Part shown: positions 55,882 through 64,000 of the stretch, piece by piece
Layout of the letters: every line of letters begins with the position of its first letter
How positions within the stretch are numbered: the stretch's first letter is position 1
Assembly: GCA_023957155.1 (NCBI GenBank)
Contig: JAMLHK010000016.1
Coordinates: 1-64,000, forward strand
DNA length: 64,000 nt
Reading direction: 5' to 3'
From: Chitinophagaceae bacterium
GTDB taxonomy: Bacteria; Bacteroidota; Bacteroidia; Chitinophagales; Chitinophagaceae
Translations under genes and position numbers: made by a program
The notes under the pieces: generated by a model
What the model saw: only the letters and a program-made list of their open reading frames with translations
Told to the model about the DNA's origin: nothing
The model's database searches: none

Positions 55882-56574
55882 ATGCAAAAACAAATTATTG
55901 TATTAACGGCAGCCTTAGTATGGTTTGGTATGGCATCGTATGCACAGAAAGGAGAAGATAAGCTGGCTACTTTTGGAATAAGGGCCGGTGTAAATCTTCA
56001 GAATATTTATGGTAATGATGTCATGGGCAAGAAGCTGGAAGGTGATTTTGCCACAGGCTTTCATGCAGGAGTGACTACTGATCTTTTCGTTTCGGAAGGA
56101 TTTTACCTGCAACCCGGGTTGATATATTCTGTTAAAGGAGCTCAGAAAACCAGCGGCGATGTTAAAAGTACCCAGGAGCTTTCATATATAGAGTTGCCGG
56201 TGAATGTATTGTTTAAGCCCACTGTGGGAAGCGGAAGGTTGTTGCTTGGCGCAGGCCCCTATGCGGCGTATGGTATTTCGGGAAAGAGCAAAATAAAAAA
56301 TGGCATTACGGCAATAGAACTTGATGCTAAATTTAAAAGTAAGATCAGCGCTGCGGAATATGCAACGGCTCTTTTAAGTGCCGGGTACTTTGTAAAACCC
56401 TGGGATTTTGGAGGTAATATTTTAGTTGGCTATGAGCTCAATAGCGGACTTAGCTTGCAGTTAAACGGACAGTTAGGGTTGTCAAAAATAAACCCGGCCG
56501 TTGAAGATATTGCTGCTGATAAAAGCAAATGGAATAATATCGGCTTTGGTGCGTCACTGGGGTATAAGTTTTAG
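55882..56574 (+). CDS. Outer membrane beta-barrel protein
   Basis: A 230-residue protein with a signal peptide (ending SYAQ) and a mature part of alternating strands ending in the outer-membrane terminal phenylalanine (SLGYKF). The start of the barrel, TFGIRAGVNLQNI, is typical of the small porin-like family of Bacteroidota. Function unknown. ATG at 55882 is chosen because it begins the signal peptide; an upstream in-frame GTG would add a non-conserved polar stretch. Confidence 0.82.
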   Translation: MQKQIIVLTAALVWFGMASYAQKGEDKLATFGIRAGVNLQNIYGNDVMGKKLEGDFATGFHAGVTTDLFVSEGFYLQPGLIYSVKGAQKTSGDVKSTQELSYIELPVNVLFKPTVGSGRLLLGAGPYAAYGISGKSKIKNGITAIELDAKFKSKISAAEYATALLSAGYFVKPWDFGGNILVGYELNSGLSLQLNGQLGLSKINPAVEDIAADKSKWNNIGFGASLGYKF

Positions 56575-56616
56575 TACCGGTGATGAATCCGTATAATAAG
56601 ATCTGGCGGACAGAAT

Positions 56617-56665
56617 AGCCACGAATGCACGAATATCTATATTGTTTGTTGGTGAATTCGTGGCT
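56617..56665. repeat. Inverted repeat with CACGAAT words
   Basis: AGCCACGAAT (56617-56626) and ATTCGTGGCT (56656-56665) pair perfectly around a 29-base loop. A similar CACGAATTTCACGAATT word occurs at about 34110. It could be a transcription end for the two converging genes. Confidence 0.5.
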
Positions 56666-56757
56666 GTTTTGTATTGCCTTTGTACGCGGATCGTCCAGCG
56701 GCTTAACCTTTTTATGTTCCCGCAAATCAATGCTGTATTTCCTTTTTGATTTAGAGA

Positions 56758-57870
56758 TCAGCGATGGTTTTTTAAGAAAGCACCTATAATCGTTCTGTAT
56801 TTGTATTGCGTGTCTGCCTCGGCGTTTTGCAAAATCTCCAAAAGCGTTTTATGTTGCAATGAAGCCGGTGTTTTTTCTATCAGCGACAAATAGGTATTTA
56901 GCTGGTTCTGGCTAAATGATTTCATCTGATTACCCAGGAGGCTCAGGCATGCTGCCGGTATCGTGGGAGTGGACTTCAATTGAGAGAGGAAATGGGAAAG
57001 GCTGTAAACATCAAGCTGTTCCCCGATGCCGGCTATCCGAACTATGAAATCGGGGTTGGCCCACATTTCACCGGGTGTCTTTTTCATCACAAAGAGCCGG
57101 TCTTTAGGGGAAGCCATTTCAATGGTCTCTGTTATTTCCTTTTGATATTGGGGAAATCTTGCCGCCGGAATTTGTTGCCAGAAAAATATTCTCTCATCCA
57201 CCCGGTCTGAAGTGCTGAGTCGTTTGTCCAGCAGTGTTAGCAGGCTGTCTGTTACATAGCGTTTAATGACGCCGGAAAGCTGGCTGTGTACGAGGTGATA
57301 GATGGTATAGGAAGAATAAACCGCACCATCCACCGTTACTTCCTTTACTTCTTTGGATGTGGCCCCCGTTACGGCATCTACTACCTGTGATACCCGGGTA
57401 GCTTCTTTATCAAAGAGATCGTCCTTATGTCGTCTTCTGAGGATAGACTGCTCATCACATAGCAGCCGATGCAGTTGCTGAAAATCTTCCCCATTAAAAT
57501 TCAGATGGTCATTTTTGGTTAATGGCTTCCCGGGAATAGTGTCAAAGCCGAGATAGTTGCCGGATAATGTCCAGTAGATACGAATATTCATGAGATTACA
57601 GAGGCTGTCGCTGCAAACCGGTGTTTCAATATGGCTGGTAAACAGCTCCGGAATATTGTCGTTATCTACCATCAGTGATATATGATGTACAATGCCCAGC
57701 GTGTCTTCAAATAGTATGGTGTGTTCGGAATGCCTGATGTTTTTATCTGTCCAGTTCCCGTTTACTTTCAATGGGATCGTATCGCAGGTAGTGGCTGCGC
57801 TGACAAGTGGAAATAGGGTGATCAGTAATAACGAAATCTTTTGTATCAATATGTATTGAGCTGTTCCCAT
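56758..57870 (-). CDS. Secreted protein with FMN-attachment-like motif
   Basis: A 370-residue exported protein (signal peptide about 8-26). Residues about 165-175 read VVDAVTGATSKE, close to the D-x-S/T-G-A-T-S/T pattern at which ApbE attaches FMN by a threonine in flavinylated proteins. The C-terminal third is helical. I do not recognise the family. The neighbouring upstream gene (27-base gap, same strand) is a secreted FAD oxidoreductase, so a joint redox role is conceivable. Confidence 0.6.
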   Translation of the reverse strand: MGTAQYILIQKISLLLITLFPLVSAATTCDTIPLKVNGNWTDKNIRHSEHTILFEDTLGIVHHISLMVDNDNIPELFTSHIETPVCSDSLCNLMNIRIYWTLSGNYLGFDTIPGKPLTKNDHLNFNGEDFQQLHRLLCDEQSILRRRHKDDLFDKEATRVSQVVDAVTGATSKEVKEVTVDGAVYSSYTIYHLVHSQLSGVIKRYVTDSLLTLLDKRLSTSDRVDERIFFWQQIPAARFPQYQKEITETIEMASPKDRLFVMKKTPGEMWANPDFIVRIAGIGEQLDVYSLSHFLSQLKSTPTIPAACLSLLGNQMKSFSQNQLNTYLSLIEKTPASLQHKTLLEILQNAEADTQYKYRTIIGAFLKNHR

Positions 57871-57897
57871 ATTATGATTTACCAGCCACTGACTCCT

Positions 57898-59682
57898 TTA
57901 TGGCTTTTGGTAAGACTTTTGTTTTTCAATCAGCTCCATATATTCCTTCAGGTATTTTTGATACACGTCCCTGGGTTGCACTTTATGTTTGAAACATACC
58001 GATGCGGCAAAGCCGACAGCGGCCCCCATTTGCCCTGTTGTCAGCATTACCCGTGGTCCGCCAAGCCCTATATGCGATGCACTGAAACAGCGGCCTGCCA
58101 TAAACAGGTTGCTGATGTTTTTGGAATATAAGCTGCGATAGGGAATAATGTATTTTCCCGTTTTATAAAACATCGCCTTTGAAAGAAAATCTGGTCTGTT
58201 CGCGTCCACCAGGTTTTCCTGGTAGTGAACGTCTACTTCCCGTCTTTCCATTACTACGGAGTCGGGAAACTGTGTGAGATTTCTGGCATCATTGAAAGTG
58301 AAAATATGATCGCCCACCAGGCGGCGCGATTCTCTTTTGCCTACCAGGTAAGAAACCCATTCCAGCTTCAGTTTATTTGTGTTGGGCTGTTTTTTGACGT
58401 TGGCAAATGAACCATATATCGCCCGGAACATGTGGTCTCTTATTTGTTCCGCATCATCTATCTGGTGTACATCGGTGTTGGAATATTCCCATTGCCATTC
58501 ACCACCCCTGGCAGCATAGGATCCTGCTACTTCCATTGCCCAGGGTACGTCCGGGAACTGGTGATCATAATTATCGGAGTAGGTTCTCCATAATACAGAA
58601 GCGCCCATCACTGCATTGTCGGCTACTTCGGGGCTCCAGAGTTCACCGAACTCCGGCCAGCTTTCGTTAAATTGATCAGCGCTCTCCCGGCCATACATAT
58701 ATGCTGCTCCGGCCCAGAAGCCAATCCAGCCATCGCCGGTACAGTCTGCAAAGTAAGGTGCTTTGAAACGAAGCCTTTCCCCCGTAATGGTATTTGCTGC
58801 ATCTACTGACTGAATGGTATTTTCCGTGGTGTTGGCGCCGTTTGCCCTCCAGTTTAGGAAGATGTGGATGTTTTTGTATCGTTCTATGTTGCGGTGTCTT
58901 TTTTTATCTTCCGCGTAAGCTTCGGGTGAGCCATTGGGATAGTGTTTGGTATCCAGCATCCGCAGTATTCTTTCAAAGTGCCCGTAGATACCGAGTGTGT
59001 GTACGCGTATTTCACTGCTGGCATTACCTCCCAGAACCGGGCGGTCATGTATAAGCGCTACTTTCAGTCCCTGCTCTGCTGCTGCTATGGCACTGGCACA
59101 GCCGGCAATACCGCCGCCTACTACTACATAGTCAAACTGTACCGTTTTTTCCGGGTCTGCAGGTCTTTTAGCTACTTTCAGGCGCCACTTGTTCAGCGCT
59201 TCCACATCCGATGGAGGGGACTGCTTTTTCTTATCAAAGTATATGGCATCGCATCTGCCTGCAAAACCGGTAAGGTCAACCAGTTCTATTTTCTGTGATT
59301 TGTTGCTGACCGTTACTTCACCGCCATATTCCCAGCTCCATACCGGTTCTTTACCATATACAACCGGCAGTAATTCATCCTGGATCCGGAGTTGAAAACG
59401 CCCGGGAGGAGTCCAGTTGCCCGGTACCCAGTTTTTAGTACGTACCCACAGGTGGTATTTCCCTGTTTCCGGAAAGTTAACTCTCGTATACGCATTTTCC
59501 ACCGGCTCTCCCAATCCGTGCGCCAGCAGGTAAGGCGATCCCATCTGCTGCACAAACTGCGGGTCTACCAGCCAGCCGCCTTTTTCTTCAAAACTTTCAG
59601 CTTCTATAAGGAGGTTCTGTGCATTAGTGACCTGAGTCAGCAGGGCAATCAGTAAGGTAAATAGTAGTCTCATTTTTTTCAT
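57898..59682 (-). CDS. Secreted FAD-dependent oxidoreductase
   Basis: About 594 residues. A signal peptide (MKKMRLLFTLLIALLTQVTN) is followed by a beta-sandwich-like domain (about 25-155) with residues recalling carbohydrate-binding modules, then an FAD_oxidored domain with VVVGGGIAGCASAIAAAEQG and RPVLGGNASSEIRVHTLG. The C-terminal FMAGRCFSASHIGLGGPRVM is typical of the family. It probably acts on sugars or related compounds outside the inner membrane. The start at 59682 puts the signal peptide at the N-terminus; an in-frame ATG 10 codons upstream is less likely. Confidence 0.82.
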   Translation of the reverse strand: MKKMRLLFTLLIALLTQVTNAQNLLIEAESFEEKGGWLVDPQFVQQMGSPYLLAHGLGEPVENAYTRVNFPETGKYHLWVRTKNWVPGNWTPPGRFQLRIQDELLPVVYGKEPVWSWEYGGEVTVSNKSQKIELVDLTGFAGRCDAIYFDKKKQSPPSDVEALNKWRLKVAKRPADPEKTVQFDYVVVGGGIAGCASAIAAAEQGLKVALIHDRPVLGGNASSEIRVHTLGIYGHFERILRMLDTKHYPNGSPEAYAEDKKRHRNIERYKNIHIFLNWRANGANTTENTIQSVDAANTITGERLRFKAPYFADCTGDGWIGFWAGAAYMYGRESADQFNESWPEFGELWSPEVADNAVMGASVLWRTYSDNYDHQFPDVPWAMEVAGSYAARGGEWQWEYSNTDVHQIDDAEQIRDHMFRAIYGSFANVKKQPNTNKLKLEWVSYLVGKRESRRLVGDHIFTFNDARNLTQFPDSVVMERREVDVHYQENLVDANRPDFLSKAMFYKTGKYIIPYRSLYSKNISNLFMAGRCFSASHIGLGGPRVMLTTGQMGAAVGFAASVCFKHKVQPRDVYQKYLKEYMELIEKQKSYQKP

Positions 59683-59712
59683 GTACGTTACCATATCAGA
59701 TTTTAAAGCCAA

Positions 59713-60066
59713 AAGTTACTGATTATTATACAAATGTGTTCCGGGCACCGTACTGAGCTGGCTGAGCCTGATTTCTGTATTGTTGTTTCCTTAATATCAT
59801 CAGGCCACAACAGGGGAAATAAGAACTTTCCGGCAGTACTAAGCCCTGAAACGTAAGTAGTTATGGTGATTGAACGGACAAAGCCGGAGATAAGATTTAA
59901 CCTTTATAAAAAGCAAAAGTCTAAGCAATAATCGTAAAGCTTTAATAGTTATGAAAAACAGGAGCAGGGCGTTTTACGAAGGGGAATGGCTACAGAACAT
60001 TTTCCTGTCGGAGTGAAAACAAATTAGATCATCCGCCGTGGCGGGGAAAATAAAAAAAACAGACAG
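59713..60066. other. Intergenic stretch, no gene seen
   Basis: This 354-base stretch separates two divergent genes and should hold both promoters. I see a short CCGCC/GGCGG hairpin near 60030 but no open frame, repeat or RNA gene that I can support. Confidence 0.4.
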
Positions 60067-61137
60067 ATGAAATATATAAGCATATTGTTACTCGTGCTGT
60101 TATCATTTATAAGTTGTAGTAAAGAGGATGGTTCAACGCCGGCTAACCCGAAGAGGGATATGTATTTTCCTGAAAATTCGGGTACTGCATGGGAAACAAT
60201 TTCTGTTTCGGAATTAGGCTGGAACCAGGACGCAATTCAATCGTTAAAAGATTTTCTGATCAGGAAAAACACGAAGTCGTTTATGATCCTGGTAAATGGC
60301 AGGGTAGTTATGGAGGAATATTTTAACGGGCATACTTCCGGTACCGAATGGGAATGGAACAGCGCAGGTAAAACATTAGTGGCTACAACAACAGGGATTG
60401 CCTGGCAGGAAGGGTTGCTTAATATCAGTGATAAGTCATCAGATTATTTAGGTACCGGATGGACAAATATGCCACTGGAAAAAGAAAACCTGATAACCAT
60501 AAAGCATCTCCTCACCATGACATCGGGTATTGATGACTCCAGGCAGTTGGTAATTAAGCCTAACCTGACTTATGTTGCCGATGCCGGTACAAGATGGGCA
60601 TACGGAAATGTTTTCCAAAAGCTGACGGATATAGTTGCCGAAGCAGCCGGTAAAGATTTTGAGGATTATTTCAGCGAGAAACTGAAAAATAAAATTGGAA
60701 TGGACGGATATTGGAATTTTGGACCGGTTTTTACTATATATCACAGTACAACAAGAAGTATGGCAAGGTTTGGACTATTGGCGTTAAATGGGGGAAAATG
60801 GAAAAGTGAACAAATAGTCAATACGTCATTTTTCACTGAAAGCACGAGTACATCTCAAAACATAAATCCTGCTTATGGATACTTGTGGTGGCTTAATGGA
60901 AAATCAAAATATATGCTACCCAATGAGCAAACTGTTTATGATGGAGTCCTGATTCCCAATGCACCGGCAGATATGTACGCTGCCATGGGAGCATTTGACC
61001 AGCGACTCTACGTAATACCCGGCAAAAAAATGGTTATCGTAAGAATGGGAAATGCCTCCGACCCCTCAAATCCCGATTTTGCCGTTTCGGGATTTGATAA
61101 CGAACTTTGGACAAGGATCAATGCGGTCATAAACTAA
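60067..61137 (+). CDS. Serine hydrolase lipoprotein, class C beta-lactamase family
   Basis: A 356-residue protein with a lipoprotein signal and lipobox ending FISC (Cys17). The nucleophile motif is SAGK (SxxK) in WNSAGKTLVATT; the second motif, YGN, follows in RWAYGNVF. This is the fold of beta-lactamase class C, DD-peptidases and esterases. The lipid anchor and lack of resistance gene context favour an esterase or peptidase role. Confidence 0.82.
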   Translation: MKYISILLLVLLSFISCSKEDGSTPANPKRDMYFPENSGTAWETISVSELGWNQDAIQSLKDFLIRKNTKSFMILVNGRVVMEEYFNGHTSGTEWEWNSAGKTLVATTTGIAWQEGLLNISDKSSDYLGTGWTNMPLEKENLITIKHLLTMTSGIDDSRQLVIKPNLTYVADAGTRWAYGNVFQKLTDIVAEAAGKDFEDYFSEKLKNKIGMDGYWNFGPVFTIYHSTTRSMARFGLLALNGGKWKSEQIVNTSFFTESTSTSQNINPAYGYLWWLNGKSKYMLPNEQTVYDGVLIPNAPADMYAAMGAFDQRLYVIPGKKMVIVRMGNASDPSNPDFAVSGFDNELWTRINAVIN

Positions 61138-61189
61138 AAAGCAATAAACGCCGCGAATCGTTTTCGGGAAACATATAATGACAGTAGAT

Positions 61190-61615
61190 ATGGCAAAAGC
61201 GAAAATACACACAACCAACTATTTTGACACTTTTATTGAAGTGGCAGAAGATATAAAAGCAACAAGTGGAGTACAACCGCCGTCGAAAGGTGATAAGAGA
61301 ACCATTGCCGAAATGCAGTATGATTTGATTGCAGAAAATCCGTATAAATATACTTCCGATGATGTCTTGTTCCAGGTATTTGCCGACAGAAACGACCTGA
61401 CTAAAGCAGAATACAAACAAGCCAGGGAGCAGTTTTTTTCAAAAGGACAGGCTTGTCTCCGGTGTTCACCTTTAACAAAGACCTACGGCTTTGGTATTCA
61501 TGCTGACAGCAACGGGAAAGTTGCCCTGTTTGGAATGGAAACCGGGCAATATGAACGATTTAAAACAGACCCGAAAATAAAAAAGGTGAAGGCAATGCGA
61601 ACAGCCAAAAAATAA
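61190..61615 (+). CDS. DUF6157 family protein
   Basis: A 141-residue soluble protein of unknown function. It matches the DUF6157 pattern as I recall it: HTTNYFDTFIEVAED at the N-terminus, ENPYKYTSDDVLFQVFA in the middle and CSPLTKTYGFGIH towards the end. ATG at 61190 is preferred to one four codons upstream. It is followed by two other small genes in the same direction. Confidence 0.75.
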   Translation: MAKAKIHTTNYFDTFIEVAEDIKATSGVQPPSKGDKRTIAEMQYDLIAENPYKYTSDDVLFQVFADRNDLTKAEYKQAREQFFSKGQACLRCSPLTKTYGFGIHADSNGKVALFGMETGQYERFKTDPKIKKVKAMRTAKK

Positions 61616-61692
61616 CAATAAAAACCTGCTTACTATTCACGAACTTCCCACTTCCTGTACTTGGGTAGGCAAACACTAAAAAATTAACGGGT

Positions 61693-62046
61693 ATGAAGCA
61701 TAACGAGAGGGTGTACAAAATGTCTTTTGCAAGTGTGTATCCGCTCTATATTGCCAAAGCGGAGAAGAAAGGACGGACAAAAGCCGAAGTGGATGAAATT
61801 ATTTTTTGGCTTACGGGATATAATGAAAAAGACTTGCAGGAGATTCTTGATCGTAAAACGGACCTGGAAATTTTTTTTGCACAGGCGCCGCAAATCAATC
61901 CCAATGTTTCAAAAATTACAGGTGTTATTTGTGGTTATCGTGTGGAAGAAATTGAAGAGAAGCTAATGCAACAAATCCGTTATTTAGATAAGCTGATTGG
62001 TGAGCTGGCGAAAGGAAGGGCAATGGAAAAGATTTTAAGAAAATAA
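61693..62046 (+). CDS. DUF2200 family protein
   Basis: A 117-residue soluble protein with the DUF2200 hallmarks: [24 protein letters not shown], then IIFWLTGY and a [11 protein letters not shown] block. Function unknown. It lies 77 bases after the DUF6157 gene. Confidence 0.85.
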   Translation: MKHNERVYKMSFASVYPLYIAKAEKKGRTKAEVDEIIFWLTGYNEKDLQEILDRKTDLEIFFAQAPQINPNVSKITGVICGYRVEEIEEKLMQQIRYLDKLIGELAKGRAMEKILRK

Positions 62047-62069
62047 AAGCTGACCTAATATTTTTATAT

Positions 62070-62495
62070 ATGGCAGAGCCGAAAACCAAACAAAACGATA
62101 CCGGTGTTCACGAGTGGATCCATTCGTTCGCAGATACGGAACAAAAGCGAAAAGACAGTTTTGCACTTTTAAAGCTGATGCAGGATGCTACGGGTTTTGA
62201 ACCCAAAATGTGGGGAGCATCTATTATCGGATTTGGAAGTTATCATTATAAATCTGATAAAAGTCGCCAGGAAGGCGATTGGCCACTTGTCGGATTTTCA
62301 CCCCGCAAGGCTGCTATTTCCCTGTATGTTTATACCGCATGCCCTGCACAGGATGCCTTGTTGAAGGAATTGGGGAAATTCAAAATGGGAAAATCCTGCA
62401 TCTATATCAAAAAACTATCCGACATCAACCAGGAGGTGCTTAAAAAAATGATTAAATCAACTATTGATCTGCTGCAGTCAAAATATGGGAAATAG
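62070..62495 (+). CDS. DUF1801 family protein
   Basis: A 141-residue protein of the DUF1801 fold: FADTEQKRKDSFALLKLMQDATG, MWGASIIGFGSYHYK, then FSPRKAAISLYV and GKSCIYIKKLSDINQ. Function unknown. It starts 23 bases after the DUF2200 gene and is likely co-transcribed with it. Confidence 0.85.
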   Translation: MAEPKTKQNDTGVHEWIHSFADTEQKRKDSFALLKLMQDATGFEPKMWGASIIGFGSYHYKSDKSRQEGDWPLVGFSPRKAAISLYVYTACPAQDALLKELGKFKMGKSCIYIKKLSDINQEVLKKMIKSTIDLLQSKYGK

Positions 62496-62590
62496 TAAGA
62501 TCTAACTTAAGTAGGGGTTCTTTTTGTAGTAAGGTATTTACTATGAATAAGTGAAGTTGCTTCAATTTTACATTTCCTTATCTCCTTTCT

Positions 62591-62630
62591 AAAAAAAGAA
62601 GCTGCCCTTTTGAGACAGCCTCCTTCTTTA
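62591..62630 (-). terminator. Terminator of the MFS transporter gene
   Basis: On the - strand, GCTG and CAGC pair around TCTCAAAAGGG with flanking GAAG and CTTC, followed by a run of seven T. It lies 42 bases after the stop of the transporter gene. Confidence 0.6.
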
Positions 62631-62671
62631 TATTCCCTGTTGCGGGTGATCAGATTATTTTCTCTTTCCCG

Positions 62672-63910
62672 TTAATGGGCTACTGCTGCTGTTGCTGCAG
62701 AGCGGGGATTCGCCTTCTTTTGCCAGAAGAAGAAGATCAAAAACAGCACCACCAGAATGGCAGGGAAAGCAACCATTTTGGCTAATGTTTCCTGACCGGA
62801 AACAAGTTCAAGCTCGGTGCCCGTAAGTCCTGCAGCGGTATGTATTTCTTTTGCTTTATCAATCCATGATCCGATAACCGGCTGGAAGATCGCGGTGGAA
62901 AACATACCTATTCCGCCGATGATAGACATACCTAAAGCCCCGCTTAGCGGAACTCTTTGTGCTACGGCTCCTACCATGGTAGGCCAGAAGAAACATACGC
63001 CTATGGCAAAGAATATGGCTGCCAGGTAGGCCATAGGTCCGGTAACGGTACTGAACATATATATTCCGATCGCAGTAAAAATAGCGCCGCCTAATAATAC
63101 ACCTGTCTGACCTAAAGAATGAGTAACCGGTCCGCCGAAGAACCTTCCCACAGCCATCAATCCGGTAACCAACGCCAGGATCAGCATGGGATCAGCTCCG
63201 CTTTTACTTAAGATCAAACCTACCCATTGCTGCGGGCCAAATTCGGATATTGCCGTAAGCGCCATGCAGCAAAACAGGAAGATATAAGTGGGAGTAAGCA
63301 TGGCCTTGAAGTTTTTACCGAGGTCGGTAGACCCTTCCACTTTGGGTTTGGGAAAAGCTTTTCCGTAGAATAGAATAGCATAAATAATAGTGGGGATCAT
63401 CGTTACCCACATCTGGGACTGCCAGCTCATTCCAAAATCAGTCATGAACTTGGAGATAAGGCTTCCGAGTACAATACCGCCGGGGAACCACATGTGGAAC
63501 CGGTTAAGCATTTTACTCATTTTGTCGCCGGAGTACATGTCCGCGATCATGGGGTTACAGGCTGCTTCCGTACACCCGTTCCCGAAGCCGATGAAAAGTG
63601 TGGAAATCAGCAGGAGCGAATAGCCGCCGGCATAGATGGTAAATATTATCCCCAGTGTGTGCGCGATAAAAGCTACCCGCATAATTGTTTTCGGGCCAAC
63701 CACATAATAAAATAGCCCGCCCAGGATCATGGAGATAGGGAATCCCAGGAAAAACATGAGATTAATAAAGCCGAGCTGTTCGGCCGTGAGCTTAAATTCT
63801 TCTCCGAGCTGGGCTAAAATACCGGCCCGGATACTGAAGGTAAATGCCGTTGTGATCAGTGCAAAGCAACTCCCGTTAAACAGCGCACTTCTGTTAATGT
63901 TCTCGTTCAT
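62672..63910 (-). CDS. MFS transporter
   Basis: A 412-residue membrane protein with about 12 helices. MFS-like features are the GFPISMILGGLFYYVVGPKTIM loop between helices 2 and 3, a second-half GRFFGGPVTH loop, and small-residue packing in GIGMFSTAIFQPVIGSW. Overall it resembles sugar-type MFS permeases such as the fucose-permease group, but the substrate is not certain. The tail ends in a short alanine-rich stretch. Confidence 0.82.
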   Translation of the reverse strand: MNENINRSALFNGSCFALITTAFTFSIRAGILAQLGEEFKLTAEQLGFINLMFFLGFPISMILGGLFYYVVGPKTIMRVAFIAHTLGIIFTIYAGGYSLLLISTLFIGFGNGCTEAACNPMIADMYSGDKMSKMLNRFHMWFPGGIVLGSLISKFMTDFGMSWQSQMWVTMIPTIIYAILFYGKAFPKPKVEGSTDLGKNFKAMLTPTYIFLFCCMALTAISEFGPQQWVGLILSKSGADPMLILALVTGLMAVGRFFGGPVTHSLGQTGVLLGGAIFTAIGIYMFSTVTGPMAYLAAIFFAIGVCFFWPTMVGAVAQRVPLSGALGMSIIGGIGMFSTAIFQPVIGSWIDKAKEIHTAAGLTGTELELVSGQETLAKMVAFPAILVVLFLIFFFWQKKANPRSAATAAVAH

Positions 63911-64000
63911 TAATTGATGGTTTAGTGTGTTATGGAATTTTAAAAGTCAGGCAAACATTAGGGCAATATAATAAAAATATATTACGCTTTTAGATTTATA

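Overview
The window looks like a chromosome segment of a Bacteroidota bacterium, probably of the Chitinophagaceae type. The signs are a type IX secretion (T9SS) sorting tail, Bacteroidota-type promoter words, a DUF1800/DUF1501 pair, a MurK/MurQ pair and a long leu-ilv-glt biosynthetic block. This placement is inference, because no rRNA or other marker gene is present.

Region 1 (1 to about 19.0 kb, AT-rich, all genes on +) is an integron-type gene cassette array with no integrase in view. Twelve palindromic attC-like sites separate the genes. In 10 of 11 neighbouring pairs, the bases starting at the GTT of one site are the exact reverse complement (9-10 bp) of the bases ending in AAC at the next site. 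This is the footprint expected when each cassette is cut and joined at G|TT and carries its own R'' and R' arms. Cargo: a SAM methyltransferase, an ABC-F ATPase, two small unknown proteins, a 5-kb four-gene BsuBI/PstI-type restriction-modification cassette with an ImmA/IrrE-HTH regulator and a P63C-domain protein, a trypsin-like protease, an AbiC-like membrane protein, a TPR protein, a TlpA-like thioredoxin, a coiled-coil membrane protein, an amidohydrolase and a SIMPL protein. Site 10 is split by a 1875-nt group II intron whose removal restores a normal site. A GH89 alpha-N-acetylglucosaminidase follows the last site.

Region 2 (21.6 to 37.5 kb) is ordinary chromosome with higher GC: thiolase, DUF1800 and DUF1501 proteins, a TPR histidine kinase, an ABC exporter, cystathionine beta-synthase, an S41 protease, MurNAc salvage (murK-like, murQ) and a large helical protein.

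Region 3 (37.5 to 55.7 kb) is one co-directional amino-acid block: leuA-leuC-leuD-leuB-ilvD-ilvB-methyltransferase-ilvN-ilvC-ilvA, then gltB-gltD. It covers leucine, valine and isoleucine synthesis plus glutamate supply for transamination; no ilvE is seen. A possible leader peptide/attenuator precedes leuA, and a strong terminator hairpin lies inside the 5' end of ilvA.

Region 4 (55.7 to 64 kb) holds a beta-barrel protein, a secreted protein with an FMN-attachment-like motif, a secreted FAD oxidoreductase, a serine hydrolase lipoprotein, three small DUF proteins and an MFS transporter.
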